DNA of 25,135 nt from contig JAYWHK010000175.1 of assembly GCA_043777755.1 (NCBI GenBank), forward strand, positions 1 to 25,135. Reading direction: 5' to 3'. Below, piece after piece: positions 8,704 to 15,265 of this stretch. A program made the translations under genes and the position numbers. Below the pieces are notes generated by a model. It had not been told where the DNA came from, searched no databases, and was given only the letters and a program-made list of their open reading frames with translations. This DNA is from CANHEE01 sp043777755. Lineage in GTDB: Bacteria > Bacteroidota > Bacteroidia > Chitinophagales > Saprospiraceae. Position 1 is the stretch's first letter. Each line of letters starts with the position of its first letter.

Positions 8704-9276
8704 ATGACATTCAACATAGACCAAATATTAACGGTAAGTTTTACCCTTTTTGCTGTGATAGATATACTCGGCGCAGTACCAATTTTGATAGGACTCAAAG
8801 AACGATTGGGTGAAATCGAAGTTGGAAAAGCCACCTTGGCATCAGGTTTCCTAATGATTTTATTCCTATTCATAGGAGAATCTTTTTTAGGTTTTCTGGG
8901 TGTTGATATACGCTCGTTTGCCGTAGCAGGTTCTATCGTGATATTTTTAGTAGGTTTAGAAATGGTGCTTGGTGTGGAATTTTTCAAAGAAGACCCAAAC
9001 ACCTCTGCGGGAAGCATCGTTCCTGTTGCTTTTCCATTGATAGCTGGCTCAGGAACACTGACAACGCTAATGTCACTCAAACCTAATTTTTCGACAGAAA
9101 ACATCCTTATTGGTATTATCATCAATTTAGCGGTAATTTTCATTACCTTAAAATCACTCAATTGGATTGAGCGCATTTTAGGAAAAGCAGGATTGTTGGT
9201 CGTGAGAAAATTTTTCGGTGTAATCCTTATTGCTATTGCCGTCAAAATTTTCAAAACCAATCTTGGTATTGCTTGA
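8704..9276 (+). CDS. MarC/UPF0056 family integral membrane protein
   Basis: A 190-residue polytopic membrane protein with about six hydrophobic segments (residues 8-28, 42-62, 68-90, 103-120, 135-153, 163-182). Family features include TLFAVIDILGAVPI in the first helix, the GxxIxxFLVGLEMVLG segment, and VPVAFPLIAGSGTLTTLMSL, the conserved PLxxGPG-like loop of MarC proteins. The family was once linked to multiple antibiotic resistance, but that role for E. coli MarC was later refuted; real substrates are unclear, although some relatives are called neutral amino acid transporters. No Shine-Dalgarno is visible. A gene for an exported amidohydrolase follows after 25 bp, so the two probably share a transcript that ends at the terminator near 10990. 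Confidence 0.88.
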   Translation: MTFNIDQILTVSFTLFAVIDILGAVPILIGLKERLGEIEVGKATLASGFLMILFLFIGESFLGFLGVDIRSFAVAGSIVIFLVGLEMVLGVEFFKEDPNTSAGSIVPVAFPLIAGSGTLTTLMSLKPNFSTENILIGIIINLAVIFITLKSLNWIERILGKAGLLVVRKFFGVILIAIAVKIFKTNLGIA

Positions 9277-9301
9277 TAATCAATTATTAAAAATAAAATT
9301 T

Positions 9302-10942
9302 ATGAAAAAAAACTACTTTTTTACGCTCTTTTCTTTTTGCTTAACAACACTTTTTGCACAGCAAAAAAATGCAGATTTGTTAATTTTTAATGCCAATATT
9401 TATACTGTGGACAACCAGTTTAGTTCAAAAGAAGCGGTAGTTATCAACAACGGGAAAATCGTAACGACTGGTACAAGCAACGAGTTGAAAAAAAATTATA
9501 AGACAAAAAAACAAATTGATGCCAAAGGTTCATTCGTTTATCCAGGATTTATTGATGCACATTCGCACTTTTATGGCTATGGATTGGGCTTAAATGCCGT
9601 TAATTTGGTTGGAACAAAAAGCTGGGAAGAGTGTTTGGAGCGCATCAAAAACTTTGTCAAAACAAATCCTAAAATAAAATGGGTAACAGGCAGAGGTTGG
9701 GATCAAAACGATTGGGAAAACAAACAATACCCAAACAAAGCTGAATTGGACAAGTTGTTTCCTAAAAAATTTATTTACCTTTCTCGAATAGACGGTCATG
9801 CTGCAATTTGCAACGAAAAAGCACTCAAAGAAGCCAATGTAAAAGCTGGAAAAACGCTTGTAGGAGGAACAGTCGAAACACAAAATGGCGAATTAACAGG
9901 AATTCTGATTGATAATGCTTGTGATTTGGTCAGCGAGGTGATTCCTGCACCAAACGATAAAGAAATTGAAAAGGCTTTTTTAGCCGCTGAAAAAAATTGT
10001 TTCGAAGCGGGCTTGACTTCAGTTTCTGACTGCGGTTTGGATTATCCGATTGTAGAAGCCATCGAAAAAATGCACATTGGCAACCGTTTGAAAATGAGAA
10101 TGTATGTGATGCTGAGTGATGCGCCGAAAAATTTTAGCTTTTTCACTCGTCGTGGCATTATTTCAACAGATAGATTGACTGTTAAAGGTTTTAAATTTTA
10201 TGGCGATGGCGCATTGGGTTCTCGTGGAGCTTGCTTACAACACGATTATGAAGACCGTGCTGGCTGGAATGGTTTTATGTTGAAAAATCCAACCTATTTT
10301 GATTCGCTGGCTGTTTTGATGAAAAAAAACAATTTACAAATGTGTACACACGCCATCGGAGATTCCGCTAACTTTACCATTTTGAGGACTTATGCCAAAG
10401 TATTAGTCGGTAAAAACGACCTCCGTTGGCGTATTGAACACGCACAAGTCATTGATCCAGAAGATTTTAAGTTTTTTGGAGTGTACAACATTGTTCCAAG
10501 CGTACAACCTACCCATGCCACTTCGGATATGTACTGGGCAGGAAAACGATTGGGCGAAAAACGTTTAAAAACTGCTTACGCCAACAAGCAATTGCTAAAA
10601 GAAAATGGCTGGATTCCCTTAGGGACAGATTTTCCCGTTGAAGACATTCAACCTATAAAAACATTTACAGCGGCTGTATTTCGTCAAGATGCCAATGCTT
10701 TTCCTGAAAATGGTTTTCAAATAGAAAATGCACTATCTCGTGAAGAAGCGATTCGAGGTATGACCATTTGGGCTGCAAAAGCCCAATTTGAAGAAAATCA
10801 AAAAGGAAGCATTGAAATGGGCAAAGTTGCTGATTTGGTTATTTTAGATGCTGATTTAATGAAAGATGGTTTTGAAAAAATAAAAAACGCCAAAATTCTT
10901 TATACGATTTCCAATGGAGAAGTGGTTTTTAAAAATAAATAG
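9302..10942 (+). CDS. Exported amidohydrolase, YtcJ-like (Amidohydro_3)
   Basis: A 546-residue enzyme of the amidohydrolase superfamily. The start at 9302 is chosen because it opens with a standard signal peptide (KKNY, hydrophobic core, cut near LFAQ at residue 20); an upstream in-frame ATG at 9230 would overlap the marC-like gene and spoil the signal. Metal-site motifs are GFIDAHSHF (His87, His89), CTHAIGDSAN (His350), RIEHAQVI (His380) and LGTDFPVE (Asp443). The KFYGDGALGSRGA block is characteristic of the YtcJ subgroup, and the C-terminal MGKVADLVILDADL segment belongs to the small beta-sandwich domain. Members cleave amide or related bonds in cyclic or N-acyl compounds; the substrate is not known. 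The signal peptide implies periplasmic action. It is probably co-transcribed with the preceding gene. Confidence 0.9.
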   Translation: MKKNYFFTLFSFCLTTLFAQQKNADLLIFNANIYTVDNQFSSKEAVVINNGKIVTTGTSNELKKNYKTKKQIDAKGSFVYPGFIDAHSHFYGYGLGLNAVNLVGTKSWEECLERIKNFVKTNPKIKWVTGRGWDQNDWENKQYPNKAELDKLFPKKFIYLSRIDGHAAICNEKALKEANVKAGKTLVGGTVETQNGELTGILIDNACDLVSEVIPAPNDKEIEKAFLAAEKNCFEAGLTSVSDCGLDYPIVEAIEKMHIGNRLKMRMYVMLSDAPKNFSFFTRRGIISTDRLTVKGFKFYGDGALGSRGACLQHDYEDRAGWNGFMLKNPTYFDSLAVLMKKNNLQMCTHAIGDSANFTILRTYAKVLVGKNDLRWRIEHAQVIDPEDFKFFGVYNIVPSVQPTHATSDMYWAGKRLGEKRLKTAYANKQLLKENGWIPLGTDFPVEDIQPIKTFTAAVFRQDANAFPENGFQIENALSREEAIRGMTIWAAKAQFEENQKGSIEMGKVADLVILDADLMKDGFEKIKNAKILYTISNGEVVFKNK

Positions 10943-10953
10943 TTGAATCTTTC

Positions 10954-10995
10954 AAAAGTATAAAATACTGAAACTCAGTATTTTATACTTTTTTT
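10954..10995 (+). terminator. Strong intrinsic terminator after the amidohydrolase
   Basis: A 15-bp perfect stem (10957-10971 with 10975-10989), an AAC loop, an upstream A run and a T7 tract (10989-10995). It closes the marC-amidohydrolase unit. Confidence 0.9.
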
Positions 10996-11049
10996 ACAAT
11001 AATTTTTTACATTTTTTCCAAAAAAAATAAAAAAAATAAGCTCTAACTA

Positions 11050-11080
11050 TTGCATAAAATAAAAAACAGTTGTACCTTTG
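11050..11080 (+). promoter_or_regulatory. Bacteroidota-type promoter of tRNA-Gln
   Basis: TTG at 11050-11052 and TACCTTTG at 11073-11080 are separated by 20 bp, a full match to the phylum's TTG / TAnnTTTG consensus. Transcription would begin about 5-8 bp downstream, some 25 nt before the mature tRNA. It is the best promoter in the window and sets the spacing used for judging the others. Confidence 0.8.
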
Positions 11081-11112
11081 CATCGCTTTTAAAGAAAAAG
11101 CACAATTATCAT

Positions 11113-11183
11113 TGTCCGATGGTGTAACGGTAGCACTACAGTTTTTGGTTCTGTCTGTTGAGGTTCGAATCCTTGTCGGACAA
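11113..11183 (+). tRNA. tRNA-Gln (anticodon UUG)
   Basis: The cloverleaf can be folded by hand. A perfect 7-bp acceptor stem (TGTCCGA with TCGGACA) is followed by a D-arm GTG/CAC around TAACGGTAG. The anticodon stem ACAGT/TCTGT has one T-T mismatch at 31-39 and a 7-nt loop TTTTGGT, giving anticodon TTG. The T-arm has TTCGAAT in the loop with stem TGAGG/CCTTG including two wobbles. The discriminator base is A and CCA is not encoded. It stands alone with its own promoter and terminator, immediately beside the defence locus. Confidence 0.93.
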
Positions 11184-11192
11184 CAGAATATA

Positions 11193-11231
11193 AGCGCAAA
11201 GTATTGATTTTCAATATTTTGCGCTTTTTTT
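11193..11231 (+). terminator. Intrinsic terminator after tRNA-Gln
   Basis: AGCGCAAA (11193-11200) pairs with TTTGCGCT (11218-11225); the stem continues as TATTG/CAATA with a small internal loop, followed by T7. The remaining bases to 11344 hold no gene. I see no clear hairpin terminator for the leftward methyltransferase gene there, only AT-rich DNA. Confidence 0.85.
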
Positions 11232-11344
11232 GTGTCAATTATGTACCGTACACCGTGCCTTGATTGAGTAAAATATACTAAAATTAAACAGGATTAGAGT
11301 TTTTTTTATCAATATTTTATCAAAAATAAAAAACTTCCCCCTTC

Positions 11345-14300
11345 CTAACTCCTCAATATCGGCAACAACACATCAGGACTACGCACTGCGAATAACTGCA
11401 TCTTTTCGTGCGCAGGGCTGTTGCGTAGTTGCGTGTAGGTGGCGTAGATGCGATTGGCAATTTCGGCATCCGTTTCGGTTTCCGTTTCAACGCTGCCAGC
11501 GTTTATGCTTTCGACGACCTTCCTCACATCATCTATAATCGTAATGCCTCGCTCCGTAACGTGGTCTTTAAAATACAACTCAAATACGCAGCCGTTGATG
11601 ATGTCATCGAAATAGGCGGCGATGGTTTTTGCATTTTCTAAATGTTGGTTTTTATTTTTATTATGTAAAAACAATTGATAATCAACAAGTTGTATGAAAA
11701 TGTGTTCGCTTTCGGGTACTTCGGGTATGGGAATTTGTTCTATTTTATATTTCTTCCACCTACTCGTTCCCACACCAGAAGTTGTTGTAATCTGATTAAA
11801 ATACCATAATGCTATTTTTGAATTTAAAATACCAAGTAAATACTTAAGATTGTTACCTATCATTGCAAATAAGGTGGCTTCTGCATAAAATCCGCTTTCA
11901 TCATATACGAATTTTGGACTATCTGAAAGTTCGCCCCAAATGATTTTTGGTTTATCAAATTCTAAAAAATAACCACAGTTTCTTAAATTTGTCCAATGCT
12001 CTCCTTTATTTTGTCTAATTTCAAGTTGTTCTTTGTAAGGAAGAAGATGTTCATAAATATCAATAAAATCCTGTTCAACATTAACTCTACTTAGTGATTG
12101 TTTTTTTATTCCGTTATGTGTATTAATTAACCAAGTATCAGACCAATTATACGTATATCTTTTTAAATCTTTACCTCTTAAAATTGGTTTGATTATCTCA
12201 TTTGATTTATTATTTCTTCCAATGATTTTAGTTCTTACCTCAGAATTAATTATGTAAGCATCATTGAAACCATTTAAAATACCAATATAAATATCAATAT
12301 CAAAGTTTTTTAAAGGAATGCCATTATTCTCCATTAATTTCTTGATTTCGATAGATGATTTATCCCCAAAAACCCAACCATTATTATCTAAACTTGTAAT
12401 AAAAATCTTATTTTTTTCGATGTAATTATTTATTTGAATATTTTTAAAATCTGTACCAATATTTGTTACTTCTAATTCTTTGAAATGGTTATTATTTTCA
12501 GATAAAAGAATATTTACTTCTACTGTTGCTGAATTAAAAATTTGTGTATTTTCAAAGTTTATTAATATTTTAGGATTGCTTTTATTACTAAAATAAGTTC
12601 TTAGCAATTCTCCATATTTTGTTTTTAGCCAAGAATTTGAAGTAATATAGCACAAAATTCCTTTATTTGAGAGAATACTGAAACCTTTTTCATAAAATAA
12701 GCAATAAATATCACCTGATTTAGAGTATGTTTCAAATTTTGAGTTTTCATAAATCTCAGAATTTTTCATTTTCTGCAACTGCACATACGGCGGATTACCA
12801 ATCACAATATCAAAGCCACCTTTTTCATCAAAGACATTTTTAAAATAAAGATGCCAAAGGAAGTAAGGTTTTTGGTCGCTTTCCATGTTTTGAATATCGC
12901 TGAGTGCTTGGCGGTTAGTGGTTTTTTCGGCTTCGGCTTGCGCTAAGACTTTTTCTAGTTTTGCGATTTTGGAAGCGTAAGTTACCGACACCTTTGAGGT
13001 GTCGGTAACTTTATTCGCTTTATCCGCATAATCTTTTTCAAATTGTTCCTTATCTCGGGCTGCTTTTGCCAAGCGCAATTCGATTTTTTCTAAGGCAATA
13101 TCCAAGCGTTTTTGAATAAAATTGCGCTCAAACGTTTCTAATTTTTGACGAATTTGGCGTTTTTCTTCGGGATTATCGCTGTAAAAAAACGTGTGTTCAA
13201 GTTCCGAAATATCAAATTCTTCGCTGTCTTCGTTGGTCTGTAAAAACTCCGTAAAGGTAATTTGTGGATTAAGTATCGTACCAAAAAGGTCAGTTTGTTT
13301 TGTAGGCGGCTCATAGGTTTTGATTTGGTATTGTACCTTTTCAAACTTCAAATCAATGCCTGCATACTGCTCCAACAAACTATTGCCTTGCATAATTTTA
13401 TAATCCAAATTGGGTAGCGGTTGCGGCACATTTTCATCAACGACCAATGCCAACCAAAAGCGAAGCCTTGCGATTTCGACTGCGCCACCGTCCAAATCTA
13501 CGCCATAAATCGCATTTTGGATAATGTCTTTTTTGACTTTTGCAGGGTCAAAACTTTTGTTGGGTTCAGCAAACGGATAGAGCAATTGTTGCGCTTTAAA
13601 TATCTCTTGCAACAATCCTATCGGAAATGCACCCGAGCCAATAGCAGGGTCACAAATTTTTACATTTTTGAGTAACGTATTGATTTTCAGCGCATTGTGT
13701 TTGTTTTGGAGATTGACAGAAACGGTTTTATCTCGAATGAGCGTTTGAACGTCGGCGAGTGTAACGTCGGCGAGGTTCAAAACCTCGCCGACGTTTAGGT
13801 ACTGTATCAAACTTTCTTGACACATATAATGCACGATTTCTTTTGGCGTATAAAATGCGCCTTTGTCTTTGTTGTCTTCGAGTAGGTTCTCGAAGATATG
13901 CCCGAGCATTTCGGGGTCAATACCGACCTCTTGCTCTTCGGGACTATTTTCGTCAATCGTGAAGTTGTATTGATTAAAAAACGCCAATAAATCTTTGAAA
14001 AAATCGCTTGGAAAATCAATCGTTTTGGCTTCGGGATATTTGCGTTCTTCTTCAAAAAGTCCGCCATTGAGGAACGGCACACGACTATCGGTCAATTCAA
14101 AATAATCGTTGTCGGCACGGCGGTCTGTGTTGAGTGCTTCATGGAAAAGGCGACTTAGGAAACGACTATGAAAATGGTTTTTGTCGCTACATTTTTCAAA
14201 AAAATCATTCATAAATTGAAGGTTTCCGTCTTTCCAAGCCTCCTCCCGACTTCCTCCAAAGGAGGAGGGGACTGTGGGGCTTCCGAGCCAACCTTTTTTC

Positions 14301-15052
14301 TGTACGAAATACATAAAAATGATGCGTCCGAGCAATTTTTTGACAAATTCTCTTGCATCTTTTTTATTGTTTTTAAAAATATTTTCTAAATAATTATTTT
14401 CTAACTCATTGATTGTCTTGCCTTTATGGTCTTCGCCTGTGAGAAAAATAATAAACTTGTTGTAATGGATTTCTTTGTATTCTTTGAAAAAATCCTTTGA
14501 AAGTTTTTCGACTGAAAACGCATCAATAACGGTTTTGATACTGATAAAACCATTGATATTGTCCGCAATAAGTTTTTCGATACGCTTGGCTGCGGTGCTA
14601 CACGGCTCATTGCTACCGAGCAAATACGTGAAGCGTTTGGGCTGTGTTTGGGTAGTGACTACGCCTTCGTCGGTCAGTTCGCTCTGCCGAGCCATAAATG
14701 ACAAGCGATAACTTTCTTGATTTTTATTGAAATAAAAAACCAATGCGCCATGCACAATATTTTGGTCAATATAATTGACGGCAATCTCTCGCAACGCCAC
14801 TCTGTTTTTGGCAATTCGGACACTATCCGCTACTTCTACCTCAAAGAGTGCAATGTTTTTTCCGTCCTCCAACTTGATGATACCAAATTGTCCGCCACGT
14901 AGTACATTGTCTTGATTTTCAAAGAGTTGTGTTGGTCGTTCAAACAATTCTACACGTTTGAACATGGTACGCAAGAGTTCTCGCCACTCGTTGCTGTTCG
15001 GCGTGTAGGTCTTTTTGAGTAATGATTTTATATCGTTGTATTTGAAATTCAT
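11345..15052 (-). CDS. Eco57I-class adenine-specific DNA methyltransferase with target-recognition domain (RM-like)
   Basis: A 1235-residue protein. Residues 1-240 are an N-terminal domain with a strand GKNIALFEVEVAD and a conserved RVALREI helix; it could be a nuclease-like or regulatory fold, but I cannot confirm a catalytic set. The methyltransferase core contains GAFYTPKEIVHYMC (398-411), the SAM-binding motif I DPAIGSGAF (468-476), IYGVDLDGGAVEIARLRFWLAL (two pieces, 515-536) and catalytic motif IV NPPY (753-756), which marks N6-adenine methylation. A coiled coil lies at about 630-715. Residues about 760-1115 form a TaqI/Eco57I-type recognition domain (ILRGKDLKRY, KPKIIWGELSDSPKF, LLGILNSKIALWYF). 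Three in-frame palindromic repeats interrupt it at residues 257-272, 420-430 and 681-691. The recognition-domain DNA is more AT-rich than the rest. It lies 213 bp downstream of the DUF1016 gene. BREX PglX is the nearest familiar architecture, but its partner genes are absent here. Confidence 0.88.
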   Translation of the reverse strand: MNFKYNDIKSLLKKTYTPNSNEWRELLRTMFKRVELFERPTQLFENQDNVLRGGQFGIIKLEDGKNIALFEVEVADSVRIAKNRVALREIAVNYIDQNIVHGALVFYFNKNQESYRLSFMARQSELTDEGVVTTQTQPKRFTYLLGSNEPCSTAAKRIEKLIADNINGFISIKTVIDAFSVEKLSKDFFKEYKEIHYNKFIIFLTGEDHKGKTINELENNYLENIFKNNKKDAREFVKKLLGRIIFMYFVQKKGWLGSPTVPSSFGGSREEAWKDGNLQFMNDFFEKCSDKNHFHSRFLSRLFHEALNTDRRADNDYFELTDSRVPFLNGGLFEEERKYPEAKTIDFPSDFFKDLLAFFNQYNFTIDENSPEEQEVGIDPEMLGHIFENLLEDNKDKGAFYTPKEIVHYMCQESLIQYLNVGEVLNLADVTLADVQTLIRDKTVSVNLQNKHNALKINTLLKNVKICDPAIGSGAFPIGLLQEIFKAQQLLYPFAEPNKSFDPAKVKKDIIQNAIYGVDLDGGAVEIARLRFWLALVVDENVPQPLPNLDYKIMQGNSLLEQYAGIDLKFEKVQYQIKTYEPPTKQTDLFGTILNPQITFTEFLQTNEDSEEFDISELEHTFFYSDNPEEKRQIRQKLETFERNFIQKRLDIALEKIELRLAKAARDKEQFEKDYADKANKVTDTSKVSVTYASKIAKLEKVLAQAEAEKTTNRQALSDIQNMESDQKPYFLWHLYFKNVFDEKGGFDIVIGNPPYVQLQKMKNSEIYENSKFETYSKSGDIYCLFYEKGFSILSNKGILCYITSNSWLKTKYGELLRTYFSNKSNPKILINFENTQIFNSATVEVNILLSENNNHFKELEVTNIGTDFKNIQINNYIEKNKIFITSLDNNGWVFGDKSSIEIKKLMENNGIPLKNFDIDIYIGILNGFNDAYIINSEVRTKIIGRNNKSNEIIKPILRGKDLKRYTYNWSDTWLINTHNGIKKQSLSRVNVEQDFIDIYEHLLPYKEQLEIRQNKGEHWTNLRNCGYFLEFDKPKIIWGELSDSPKFVYDESGFYAEATLFAMIGNNLKYLLGILNSKIALWYFNQITTTSGVGTSRWKKYKIEQIPIPEVPESEHIFIQLVDYQLFLHNKNKNQHLENAKTIAAYFDDIINGCVFELYFKDHVTERGITIIDDVRKVVESINAGSVETETETDAEIANRIYATYTQLRNSPAHEKMQLFAVRSPDVLLPILRS
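12979..13011. repeat. In-frame 33-bp palindrome inside the methyltransferase (element A)
   Basis: A perfect 14-bp inverted repeat with a TTTGA loop; arms read AAGTTACCGACACC and its complement. It encodes KVTDTSKVSVT (residues 681-691) and adds exactly 11 codons to a charged helical linker, so the reading frame is kept. Confidence 0.85.
13763..13795. repeat. In-frame 33-bp palindrome inside the methyltransferase (element B)
   Basis: A perfect 15-bp inverted repeat (AACGTCGGCGAGGTT and complement) with a CAA loop. It encodes NVGEVLNLADV (residues 420-430), between the YTPKEIVHYM helix and the segment leading to motif I. AACGTCGGCGAG also occurs just beside it at 13748-13759, so the left arm is partly duplicated with a 15-bp period. 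Confidence 0.85.
14236..14282. repeat. In-frame palindromic repeat inside the methyltransferase (element C), copy 2 of the G/C-rich type
   Basis: An imperfect G/C-rich palindrome bounded by AAGCC and GGCTT with an inner TCCTCC-AAA-GGAGGA hairpin. It encodes SPTVPSSFGGSREEA (about residues 258-272), a low-complexity insert between helices KKGWLG and WKDGNLQF. It matches the intergenic repeat at 5406-5441 in reverse orientation. Confidence 0.8.
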
Positions 15053-15093
15053 TTTGTTTAAAAATTTTAGAAGTAATCAAATCAGGCAGTACA

Positions 15094-15120
15094 AATTGGT
15101 CAGATGCCGTCTGACTAATT
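15094..15120. repeat. Palindrome in the nuclease-methyltransferase gap
   Basis: AATTGGTCAGA (15094-15104) pairs with TCTGACTAATT (15110-15120) across a TGCCG loop, with one G-T wobble. No T tract follows on the minus strand, so it is not a standard terminator. It lies 42 bp upstream of the methyltransferase start. Confidence 0.6.
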
Positions 15121-15196
15121 GAAGGAAAGATTTTATAAAACCAATGTTCTTGATTGTACTTGCATTTTGATAAATGACAAGATGTTTAGACCAACT

Positions 15197-15225
15197 AATT
15201 TCTCGTACTAATGGTACGAGAATTT
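15197..15225. repeat. Second palindrome in the nuclease-methyltransferase gap
   Basis: TTCTCGTAC (15200-15208) pairs perfectly with GTACGAGAA (15214-15222) around TAATG, with imperfect AATT flanks. The AATTT-arm layout resembles the palindrome inside the DUF1016 gene at 15981-16007. It lies 41 bp beyond the DUF1016 stop codon and has no T tract. Confidence 0.65.
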
Positions 15226-15237
15226 GAATTTTCCAGG

Positions 15238-15263
15238 CATTGCGAGGAAAGATGTGTCAATCG
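15238..15263. repeat. Probable decayed copy of a CATTGCGAGGAA-type interspersed repeat
   Basis: CATTGCGAGGAA followed by a degenerate spacer and CAATCG resembles the widespread bacterial repeat whose intact form reads CATTGCGAGGAACGAAGCAATC. The recognition rests on memory of that motif; no second copy is in this window. It ends 2 bp before the DUF1016 stop codon. Confidence 0.4.
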
Positions 15264-15265
15264 TT

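Noticed and set aside
8697..9260. 187-codon minus-strand frame opposite the MarC gene
   Set aside because: It is the antisense shadow of a clear membrane-protein gene; its Ile/Lys/Pro-rich translation has no domain.
9230..9301. N-terminal extension of the amidohydrolase from the ATG at 9230
   Set aside because: It would overlap the MarC gene by 47 bp and place 24 extra residues before an otherwise perfect signal peptide.
11113..11183. tRNA-Gln as integration site of a mobile island carrying the defence genes
   Set aside because: No integrase gene is seen, and I found no copy of the tRNA 3' end in the gap at 19603-19945 on the far side of the locus.
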